In this document: one piece after another, positions 46,341 through 56,200 of the stretch
Numbering within the stretch: position 1 is the stretch's first letter
Layout of the letters: every line of letters starts with the position of its first letter
Source: Apostichopus parvimensis
Taxonomy: Eukaryota > Echinodermata > Holothuroidea > Aspidochirotida > Stichopodidae
DNA length: 60,357 nucleotides
Direction of reading: 5' to 3'
Assembly (NCBI GenBank): GCA_000934455.1
Contig: KN882285.1
Span: 220,707 to 281,063 of the forward strand
The notes under the pieces: generated by a model
The model's database searches: none
What the model was told of the DNA's origin: nothing
What the model saw: the letters and a program-made list of their open reading frames with translations, nothing else
Translations under genes and position numbers: made by a program

Positions 46341-46400
46341 GACAACATGCAGGGGAGGGGGACAACATGCAGGGGAGGGGGTCAACATGCAGGGGAGGGG
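46341..46400 (+). repeat. Three copies of a G-rich 20-bp repeat
   Basis: Unit GACAACATGCAGGGGAGGGG, with only one base different in the third copy. Each unit carries two runs of four G, so the array has the spacing needed for G-quadruplexes. It lies about 1.1 kb upstream of the transposase gene. Confidence 0.9.
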
Positions 46401-49400
46401 GTTCCCCCAAGGGTCAAGATAAGCGGGCACACAGGTGTTATTGGTGCCTGTGAACGATCTAACAGTGCCCGTCAGCTCAGAAATTTTCGGTACATGCGGG
46501 AGCTACTTTTTCACTTGGGGAAGGGCAGGGATGGTCTCTTATTAGGGTGTTCACTTTCAGGTTCAAATATGTTAAGATGTTATAAAGTTTCTTATAGAAG
46601 CAGAAAACAAAGTAAAATGTACCCCCTGGCTTGCACCAAATATCCCCTGTTTCCATGAAAAATCATGTGGACCAGTGGCTAGGTGTATGATCTCTTATCT
46701 CAACCCCTGGGGGGAACCCCTCCTAGAAATGTTTTTCCCCCTAGACCTATTAATATTTTTTGGAAAGCGATACAAACATAACCAAATGTTTATTTTGCCC
46801 TTCTAAAAAGACTTTTTTTTAAAATAATTTTGCCCTCTCAGGAAACATTGTCTGGCTATACGGGCCTGTTATGATGGGGATGGGTGATGGGGTGGGGCTT
46901 CTGAGACGGTTTAACCTAACCGTTTTTCTGTGACTTATATGGCGGAGGGTATACCTTCCCATGCAACTATTTTCTTATATTCAAATCCAGCTACATGCAA
47001 CACGGCACTATCATTTACAATTTTCAGGCATGTATAGGCTCAGGCTGATGATCATCTCATTTTATTGCTCCTCAACATTTTTTTCTCCACAACATTTCAG
47101 CATGCATCCACTCCATCTCCCCACTAGCACTGCCCCTGGTGCAGGTGCTCTATGCCATGTCAAAGCAATTCGAAATCATGGATTCGAAATCGCAAATACC
47201 AAAACTAAGCGTAAATTGAAACTTCTTGAACATAAAAATGATGCTGTACTAGTTTTATGCATTAACAAATGACAGTTGGGCATCAGTAGTAAAAATTAAA
47301 AGCTGATAAAATGCCCCTCCCCCTCCCATTTTTTTAAAATTACGGGAGGGGGGAATGGCTCCCTACGATTTCCCCAATGTGGGATCGGCAAAAAAAACAC
47401 TGTTATAAATCCTTTATTTCATAACATGAATCACGTCATATATCTTTTGTTTAATTATTTGCAGCTCTTCCATCCAGATGCCGTCGCTGTATCGCCTGCG
47501 GATCCGGTGCAAGCATCAATATATTGATGTTGGTGCTTTAACAAGCTCTTCGCCCAATTGCTTGGATAAGAATGCTTCAACAAGCTCTCCACAAGCCAAA
47601 CCAAGATCTAGAACACAAAATTGGAGGCACAAACAGAAGGCTGCCAATCCCACCAAATATGCAGAGGTGCAAAAGCAAAATAAGGAGTACATACAGGCTG
47701 CAATGTTCTTCTGCTAAATATATGTTGCAGAAGAGGGGTCTGTCAGCTGAAGAGAGGGACGAGGCAGAGATGTGGGAGAAAAGACACAAGAGAAATAATG
47801 AATTGGCCAGGAAGAGAATAGAGAAAATGAAAGAGAAAAAGAAAGCTGTGACTGCTGGCAAGAAAACACAGAACAAGAAATTAACTAAAAGGAATGAGGC
47901 TCAGCGAAAGAGAGTTAAAGAAAAAAACAAGAAGCGACTACAGCGAGCCGAGATGACAAAGGAGCAAAAGGAGGAAGTAAACAGAAAAAACCGTGAGCGA
48001 TACGCAAAGAAGAGGCACAGCAGCATTTTGGAGGCAGTGGAAAGAGCACTGGAGGCAAAGAAGCAACAACTCAAAGAAATGGAAACAAAGTTGCATGAAA
48101 AAGAGTTGGAACTGCAAGAACGTAACAAGACTCTGGGGAAGCAAAGCTCTGATACGCGTTCATCTGAAGCAAAGAGGAAAAGCCTTGAGAGGGCAAGAAG
48201 AGGCATGCCAAAACATCGGGCACACTTTGTTGCGACTACAGTGGATTTAATTGGGAAGACCACACCGAGGAAAGCGGCTGCACTAGCAGCGGCAGGAATT
48301 CATACCACAAAAGATAGTCTGGCAGATGGCGTAATGGAGGCAGTCGCTGAAGTTTTGCAAGCACCAACACAGTCCAAGGCAAGGAAACGTCTATCTGAGT
48401 GCCTTTCCACCATCAAGAGAAAAAAATTGTTACGAGAAGCGTCTCGCAGGTTCGGTGTAAGTAGAAAGTTGCTAGCGAAAGCAAGAAAAGATCGAGAAGG
48501 AAGAAAGCCGGTATGACACAGCAAAGCTAAGTTAATCAAGACATTTTACGAGGCTCACTCCAAGCCGCTGTCAGATAAAAAAAAAGTCGTAAGCAAAAAG
48601 ACTGGTAAACGTCGTTACATAATGGGTAACACCATCGCCAATTTGCATGCAGAATTCAACAAGGCAAATCCACATGATCAGGTGGGGGCTACTACATTTT
48701 ATAAACATCGCCCAGTACATGCGAAGACAAAGCAACAGGCAAACTATATTGGTTGTTTGTGTGAGTACTGTGAGAATGTGGACTCTCGTGCTTGCAATCA
48801 ACCATCTACTGCCAGGATGCATCAAGGATGCCTATCAACTAACAAATGACACCATGTGCCAGAAGCAACACGACACACCATTCCACAACCCATCATGCAT
48901 TACACGAGAATGCCCTGAATGCGGAGTAAGCATGCTGGATGCTAAACTGGCCCACCTCCTTGTGAATCCAGCAAAAGAAGTCGAGTGGAAGTGTTGGCAG
49001 ATGGTTGAGACAACGTGATGCACCAACCAAATTGAGAAGCAGGTTAAGAAGCGGGGACTAGTTGTGAAGAAAGGGACGGTCACAGACCTAGTGAAGAAAC
49101 TCAAAGAAGAGACGGAGCCATTCGCCGAGCATCTTTTCAACAAAGATTGGCAGCATCAGCAGGAGTACAATCTGCGGATGAAGCTAGGTACAGGTGTATC
49201 TTTGATTTTGCCGAAAATTATAAGTGCGGCTATCAGAGGGACGTCCAGAGCGCCTATTATTCGCATGATTCAGCCACAGTCCACCCTATTGTAGTATACT
49301 ACCACTGCAGCAGTTGCCAGAAATCAGTCACCGAGAGCTGTATTATGATCAGTAACGACATCACGCACGATTACAACCTCGTGAACACGTTTCAAGAAGT

Positions 49401-50645
49401 GGTGTCAAAGCATCTTTCCGAAACAAGAGGGCTGGCCATTGGCAAATTTTACAGATTTTCAGATGGGTGCAGCAGTCAGTATAAAAGCAAAGGCCCAATC
49501 TCTGACATCAGCTATGGCCCAGAGAACTTTGGTCATATAATCCACCACAATTATTCTGGGACCAGACATGGCAAGGGAGCGAGTGATGGCGAGAGCGGTG
49601 TAGTGAAGAGGCATGCGTCTGATGCTGTTAAAGCGGGGATAGTCGTCATTAATAACCCAGAGTCCCTTTATGATTACCTGTCTAAGCATGTGATGGAAGA
49701 GGCCTCTGAGGGGCAATGCTGTCTGCCATTCCGTAGGAGTGTGTTCTACATTCGTTTTAAAGATGTACGTAGAAACCGCCCAAACAGAGCAGTCAAGACT
49801 GTGGCAGGTACCAGACGACTCCATAGCATCAAGAGTGTGAAGGGAGGAGTGGTTGCCACAAGAAACATCTCCTGCTTCTGTGACCCTTGTCTACAAGATG
49901 TAGGAGTATGTGAAAATGAGCAGTGTGTCCAGCCCTGGAAGGAGGTTCACCTGCAAGCTACACGAGCAGGTAAATACTATGGATGGGTTTTTTGTTAAGA
50001 CTGAACCTAAGAGGCTATGATCAAGTCATGGCTTAGCTCTGAACCTGGAAGTATCTCCCTCTCCACCCAGTAGTAAGTGGGGCTGGTGTAACAACCAGGG
50101 AAAAACAACCTACGCAATGAGGATATTGACCATCACCTCACACCCCTTATGATGACTCTGCCCCTTTTAAAAGTAATCATTTCTTCTTGCAATGTATTGA
50201 ATATGCTTTACATGTATACATCAGCTCAGGGTGGCCCTAGCTGGGTGAGGGGCTTTTCTCCTCTGCACCTCCAGTGTATCTTCTCCACCTGTACTTTGCC
50301 TACATAAAAATACAATAACAGCTGAACAATTTTCACAAATATTCCCAGAAGTTATATCAAAACCTGTCATAAATAGTTTGCCCGAAAATGCCTGGAACAG
50401 AGCATATTCAGCCCATTTGGAGTGCTGTAGTGCCCCCACCCCAAACAATTATATAAACCATGTTCAAATTGTATTTTTTGCCAACAGAAGGACTATATAT
50501 TTGAAAAAATATAGACAGGATAAAACCAACTTTAAACAGTTTATTTCTCTTGCAGGTAATACAGTATATATCATGAAGATTGCTGTAGCTCATGCTGTTA
50601 CAGTAGTTTTGTAATGTTGATCGCTTGGTTCAATTTCCTCTACAG

Positions 50646-50867
50646 CTGATGTCAAGGTCTCTTCTCATCATGATGCTGCTGTTTTAGCCCAATCTGGTAG
50701 TGACATGTCCAGTCAGCCTCCGGGTGACCTGGCTGCTCAACCTGACAGTACAGTGTCTACCCAGCCCGACAATGAGGTGACTATCCAGCCTGACGGTAAA
50801 CTGTCTAACCGGCCCAGTGATGACCTGTCTACCCAGTCTGGGGGTGATGTGACTATCAAGCGTGATG
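50646..50867 (+). CDS. Transposase exon 2: disordered repeat linker
   Basis: Between CTCTACAG and GTGAGT, phase 1 to 1, intact. Encodes degenerate ten-residue repeats such as GDLAAQPDST, VSTQPDNEVT, IQPDGKLSNR and GDVTIKRDGE. It would be an acidic, Gln/Pro/Asp-rich flexible linker between the catalytic part and the C-terminal domain. Confidence 0.65.
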
Positions 50868-51060
50868 GTGAGTTTTTAAATACATTTGATGGGCTACCAG
50901 ATACCAGCCAGGGGTGCCTAACCTGTAGCCCGCAAGACAAACTAATAAGTCTTCATATATTACACACACAGACACATCTCTATCTAGTTCTTATGAGAAC
51001 TATTCATTTTACACCTCAGAATTCCTAAACTGATTGATTTCTTTGGTAAATGTGTTTCAG

Positions 51061-51176
51061 ATGGAGAAACTCCTGTCTCAGAAGATCTGGCTGTGGGGGA
51101 ATATGTCGCCGTGCAGTTTTGTCAGAAGAAGCGCAAGGGTTCAGCTCCAAATACATCATTGGTCTACATGGCAATT
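51061..51176 (+). CDS. Transposase exon 3: start of C-terminal domain
   Basis: Between GTGTTTCAG and GTAAGT, phase 1 to 0, intact. Encodes ETPVSEDLAVGEYVAVQFCQ, KKRKG and SLVYMAI. With exon 4 it forms the small domain that in the related copy at 32.6 kb begins VYYDCDYYTGRV. Confidence 0.6.
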
Positions 51177-51449
51177 GTAAGTACATTCTGTTGGTTAAAA
51201 AAGGCTATAAAGTTTATATGGAAATTCTGGCACCACCCCTCATACATTGTGAAATAAATATATGTTAATATTCACAGTTAATTTTATATTTTTCAGCACT
51301 CTTAAAGTTTATATGAGCAGGATGTTCACAACCATCAACATGTTAATACTTTTCATATTTTACATTCAGGTGCTGGAGAAATTGCTGACTTGAGAGAACA
51401 TAAAAAATTTTCAATAATGAATGATAGCAATTTTTTACATTTTTTGTAG

Positions 51450-51677
51450 GTGTTGGAGAAAATTGAAAACAACGTTGTGCTGTTTCACAGTGACACCGGC
51501 TGTTACCACGTCTTTCCAGAGAAGGAGCAGCCATTCACCCATCCAATGAACGACGTCATCTGTGTAGTCAGGCCTCCGGAACTCCGGAACCATCGTTCCG
51601 GGAATCAATATGTTTTTGCTCCTGATGATATTCAGAAAGTTCGCCGTTCTATTCTTGGCAACATTTGTTTGAAATAG
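51450..51677 (+). CDS. Transposase exon 4: end of C-terminal domain
   Basis: Acceptor TTTTTGTAG, phase 0, stop at 51675-51677, intact. Encodes VLEKIENNVVLFHSDTGCYH, then HPMNDVICVVRPPELRNHRS and a helical tail DIQKVRRSILGNI. The alternation of strands suggests a Tudor- or chromo-like beta barrel; that is inference. Confidence 0.65.
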   Translation: MLEKIENNVVLFHSDTGCYHVFPEKEQPFTHPMNDVICVVRPPELRNHRSGNQYVFAPDDIQKVRRSILGNICLK

Positions 51678-52865
51678 AATCTATAGGAAATTTATGATTT
51701 CAGTTTGCAAGTTACTTGATTACTAAAGTTTGTTTGAAGAGGCAATTAGTAGTTCTGGATGGCAAAAGTTTTTGCATTCTTTAGTTAAACATTAATTAAG
51801 GGACATTAATTCATTACAAATTTCCATGTCCCTTTTATATTCAAAATATTCAAATTACAACATAAGCTGAACATTATTTCAAAATATTCAAAATATCAAA
51901 GTATTCACAATATTCAAAATAGTTGAACATTATTTCAAAATATTCAAATTACAACATTAGCTGAACAGTATTAGCTGAACATTTATTAGTGCTGTTATGT
52001 GTGTTTGGCAGGCATGCAAGTATTGTTACAAAGGTTTATATTGTTAAGAACATAAGCAGTATCATATAAAACACATAGACACTGTAACATGTTCCCTGTG
52101 TAAAGGGGACACCACAATTTTCATGTCCCATTTACACGGGGAACAGATATTCATGCCTGGGTAAAATAAAACATTAGCTGAACATTTACCATTGCTGTTA
52201 TGTGTTTATTTGTCATGAACATGCTACAACTTACTTTGTTTGTGAATATCAACGACATAGTTACCAGATACTATACATAAACCTGTTTTGTGTTCCCTGT
52301 GTAAAGGGGACACCAAAATTTTCATGTCCCTTTTACACGGGGAACATCATTGTCAGGTTTGGTTATTTGTACCCATATGCCCTATATTACAATACTTATT
52401 AGCTGAAGGTTTCCAAGATGGTTTCTATGCAACTATGCAACAATTTCAAATGCATTTTATGTGGGTTACAGCGGAATGGGTTTAATTGCCACAAGGACCA
52501 TAATATTGCCATTTTCTGCTCAAATTACTAAAATGTAGATGTCGTTAGTATGGTTTTAGTTCAAATCAACCAGAAACATTTGATGTTATGTGATAAAAGT
52601 GGTCAAAAGCCAAGTACAAGAGGTCAAAACTTCACTCTATTCGAATGATTTGTTTTGTTATGGCAGAGTGGTATATCAATTCATGTCCCCATTTACACGG
52701 GGAACATGTGTCAGACATGTGGTGATGAAAAATGGTCCCATTTTAAGAAATGACGATGTTTGTGGAAAGTTAATTTTTTTTCTTAAGAAAGTCATATTTG
52801 ACCAACTTTAAAGACCATATTTAAAGAGATTTAACCTTTTTGAAATTTTGGTACCAATGTCACAG
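51678..52865. repeat. Right subterminal region with fold-back repeats
   Basis: Contains TATTCAAAATATTCAAA runs and repeated AACATTAGCTGAACA words (51840-52195), then two full palindromes at 52091-52144 and 52292-52345 (GTTCCCTGTGTAAAGGGGAC ... CATGTCCC-TTTACACGGGGAAC) and one half copy at 52682-52705. The two full copies differ at only a few positions. No gene. Confidence 0.75.
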
Positions 52866-52894
52866 GTTGGTACCCACATAAATGAAATCACCCA
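52866..52894 (-). repeat. Right terminal inverted repeat of the 8-kb transposon
   Basis: Inverse of 44935-44963 with two mismatches. Just inside it a second GGTACCAA word appears (about 52850). Confidence 0.75.
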
Positions 52895-53163
52895 TCTATA
52901 GTCTCTCCAAGTGTGGCCTGATTATCTTAATAATCCACTCAATGGCCCAATACCCTAACCATGAAATGTTTATGACAAGGGGGTTCTTCTCTTATTCGTA
53001 ATTGCTGGCATGTTGTATTAATTGTTAGGTTGCAAAAGATTGCTTTCTTTTAGACTAGTACACAAAATCCTTGCTTTTTTCTTGATTGACTGTCCCAATC
53101 ATGATGCCACGCGGCTCTTGGTCTCAATCATGTCGCTTAATGGTGTTAATTACTTTAATTAAG

Positions 53164-53277
53164 GTTTCCATCAATGAAACCAAGAATAGAAGAGAAACAG
53201 AGAGTGGCAAAGAATCAAGGAATGGAAATGAAAAAATGGATGAAAGAGATCATGCAGATAATATTAAACCATTTCAG
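53164..53277 (+). CDS. Kinase gene linker exon
   Basis: From TTAATTAAG to GTGAGT, phase 0 to 0. Encodes VSINETKNRRETESGKESRN followed by a charged stretch ending NIKPFQ. Disordered. The acceptor is poor in pyrimidines. Its entry phase equals the exit phase of the SET exon ending at 44629. Confidence 0.45.
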
Positions 53278-56200
53278 GTGAGTAAGAAATGTTTTTCTAC
53301 TGGAAATATCAATCTTCAATATACTGTTAACATAACATTGTAGTAAAAGCTTTGTAGGGACAATTCATGCAAGGATCTGTAAATAGATGTGTTTAGAATA
53401 TCTTACAAGTGTACATACAGTACTTCTGCCTGTGTTTGTCTAGCAAACTTTATTAGGATGAAGACATTGTTGAGCATAGAGTTCAATGTGTTGAAGTTTA
53501 TTCATTAGCCTCCTATATTTTCAAGTATACACCTTCAAGATGGTCCTTGGTTTGTAGACCGTGGACTTAAATATGACTGATTACTTCAGGATGTCTGTGG
53601 TAGTTAGATAACAAAATCCTTTAACGATGGTCTAGTGTTTGAGGGTGGATTCTAACCTCTCTGTAACAGTAACTTTGTCAAATCATATCCACCTGAATGT
53701 ATAGTGTATACCTGATGACCCTTACAATGGTCCTGTGTTGGAGGGTGAATTCTAACCTGTCTGTTACAGTTACTTTTATATGACCACCTGAATGTATAGT
53801 GTATACCTGATGACACTTACAATGGTCCTGTGTTCGAGGGTGAATTCTAACCTGTCTGTTACAGTTACTTTTATATGACAACCTGAGTGTATAGTGTATA
53901 CCTAATGACCCTTACCATGGTCCTGTGTTGGAGGGTGGATTCTAACCTGTCTGTTACAGTTACTTTTTCATGGCTACTGAATGTATAGTGTATACCTAAT
54001 GACCCTTACCATGGTCCTGTGTTGGAGGGTGAATTCTAACCTCTCTGTTACAGTTACTCTTTTAAATCATATCCACCTGAGTGTATAGTGTTTACCTAAT
54101 TAGCATGTACAGGTCTCTTGGAAGAAGTTATGTTAAAATAACTGTTGGATGTCCTTTCAAGTCAGTGTTTTGTTAGAAATTTATTTAATGCAATTGATAT
54201 TTGTTCTTCATTAGAACCAAAAGCGATGGGCTCATCAGTTAGAACAGCTCCTAAACAAAGACTCTGGAGTTTGTGTCAAGTCAATTGGGCGACTTTCTTT
54301 CAGCAGGCAGTTGAAAATTGCTGATGGTATCAATGGCGCTCAAATTTTCATTGGACTGGTAGATGAGCAATGGCCTGTAGCAATCAAAAGACTTAACCAG
54401 GGCACCCACTCTATGGAACAAAATGTGAATAAAGTGCATGCAAGGATCAAAGCATTTGTTAAGAAACACACTTTCGGAAGAAGATGATGACTTTCTCTAT
54501 TTAGCTTCACCCCTTTGTCAATACAACTCAGAGGAAACAATTGAAAACAAGGGGAACCCATTGAGACCTCAGCTCACAGCAAACAAAAGAGCATCTCTAA
54601 CTTACCAACTTATGCTCGGCATTGCAGAATTGCATCAACTGAACATTCTCCACCGGGACTTGAAACCAAGTAATGTTCTCTTAGGTAAGCAGTCACAGTG
54701 CTTGTTTGAAAGTCATTTCAGAATGTTGTATTGAGTATTAGAGATTACCATTCCATGGAGCTGGTCATTAACTTGTTTGTATCAAATTCAACACAACTTT
54801 TGCACAGCATTACAAAAACCAACAGCAGAAGAGCCATGCATGATTGTATTTTTGGTCACAGGTCAATGAGAATTGCCCTCAATGTTTAGCATGCTAAAAC
54901 TGTTAGTCCCAGTTTGCCTTCAAGTTATCACTCTCAGTTTTTATTGATATTTTACAGTCAAATCTTTTGAACGATGTTCTTCATTCCAAATTTTGGGTTA
55001 ATACACATAGTGCGATAAAATTTAAAATTTTCATGAAACATTACGAGTGATTACTTTTGTTTACATTACAATTTGCTATGTGAGTGTCATTCAGGGCTGC
55101 CCAACAGCCAACCAGTAAATTGAATATGAAAACAATCTGCTTGCATGTAAACAGAGATAAAGATAAAGGTGTGATTACAGGATCCACACAGGCAAAGAAA
55201 TAGGCAATTAATATTCTTTCAGTTTGTTTACATCAAATGCATAATGGGAATTATATAGAGGAATGCCTCCCAGTGGTTCTTTCTTATACGCCAAAATAAC
55301 CAATATATATAATTTAAAGTCTCAGTGAGGAAAAGTACCACCGAGCAAATGAGGTAGCATTAAATTTGTAAATGTCCCTTTTACTATATCATTTTATCAA
55401 GTTCAAACCACAAACATTGTAGTGGTTTTAATATCATGTACAAGAAACTTTTAATATAATAGCTTTACAGCTACAATTCAAACAAAAAATCACATATGAA
55501 GGTATAATTTAAGTTTATTAGTAATGAAAAAGAAACAATAGTTAACTTTTCTGTGCAGAAATCATATTGTCTTTTATGGATTTATTGCCTATACTAATCG
55601 CACATTAATTGCTTTTGTTTGTTCATAGATCACAATGAAAAGATACTTCTGGGAGATTTTGGTATTTGTAGACAAATTACTCATGGCACTACCCTTCTTA
55701 CAAAAGCAACGGGAACTCTCTGCTGGACAAGTCCTGAAAATACCAGCAAGAATCGTTGCCGATACAAGAAGTCATCTGATATCCAGGTGAGACATAACAA
55801 CTATTTACTTTGATTTAACAGGATTGCAACTGTATTTGAGCCACTGTCAAGCTACTTAAATATATCCTGGCAGCAAAGAAATTACTCACAAATTGATTTA
55901 AACTGTCTGTTTAAGCCAGCCTTTGTTTTAACGAGGGAATAGTGAAGTATATGTGAGGGAATATCGTGTGCCCTCGTATCCTCGCGCATAGTGATAACCT
56001 TTGACCTGAAACTGCTTCTTAGCATGTTGGTGTAATCAGAACAACCATCCCTATTGTTTAAGCGTCTTTAATCCTCACACTGGTCTGCCTGTTGTTTACG
56101 ACCCTCCACACACGCTATTTCGCTATTGGTAAACTACGTTCATACACTTTCTTATCGAGAATATCAAACGTTGCTGGGCGAGTTGAGCTCCAAAGGTAAT

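Larger units (their letters stand above)
47464..51677 (+). pseudogene. Spliced transposase gene of the 8-kb element (damaged first exon)
   Basis: Exon 1 runs to 49969; exons 2-4 are 50646-50867, 51061-51176 and 51450-51677. Order in exon 1: basic N terminus (NWRHKQKAANPTKYAEV), long charged coiled coil (47.75-48.15 kb), helical DNA-binding-like part (SRRFGVSRKLLAKARKDR), ANLHAEFNKANPHDQV, a Cys pattern (CLCEYC; HNPSCITRECPECG), then the catalytic part: RYRCIFDFAENYKC, FYRFSDGCSSQYKSK, HGKGASDGESGVVKR, PNRAVKTVAGTRRLH, NISCFCDPC. Asp residues in FDFAENY, FSDG and SDGES could be a DDD triad (inference). Lesions: frameshifts near 47,705, 48,785 and 49,180; TGA at 48514 and 49016. The family occurs widely in invertebrates (typical motif HGKGPCDGIGG); I know no accepted superfamily name for it. 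Confidence 0.75.
44935..52894 (+). mobile_element. 8-kb DNA transposon with unclassified DDE-type transposase
   Basis: 29-bp terminal inverted repeats: 44935-44963 starts TGGGTCATTCCATTTATG and 52866-52894, read inwards, starts TGGGTGATTTCATTTATG; both end GTGGGTACCAAC. 27 of 29 positions agree. The only gene inside is a four-exon transposase-like gene (47464-51677). Palindromes of the GGGGAC...GTCCC type lie towards both ends (45912-45937; 52091-52144, 52292-52345, 52682-52705). No target duplication is obvious (left flank GTATC, right flank TCTAT). The element separates SET exons (left) from kinase exons (right), so it seems to lie in a host intron. Confidence 0.75.

Noticed and set aside
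46338-46658. A Gly/Arg-rich ORF
   Set aside because: Its start is the 20-bp G-rich repeat and the remainder shows no coding character.
47577-48263. Minus-strand Phe/Leu/Ser-rich membrane-like proteins
   Set aside because: Shadows of the Lys/Glu-rich coiled coil of the transposase; antisense of AAG/GAA codons gives CTT/TTC.
44122-49969. A SET-transposase fusion protein
   Set aside because: The SET exons lie outside the left terminal inverted repeat at 44935, and phase-0 reading into 47465 hits a stop after about 19 codons.
53620-54100. A CRISPR-like array
   Set aside because: This is eukaryotic DNA and the units are contiguous 95-bp copies without unique spacers.
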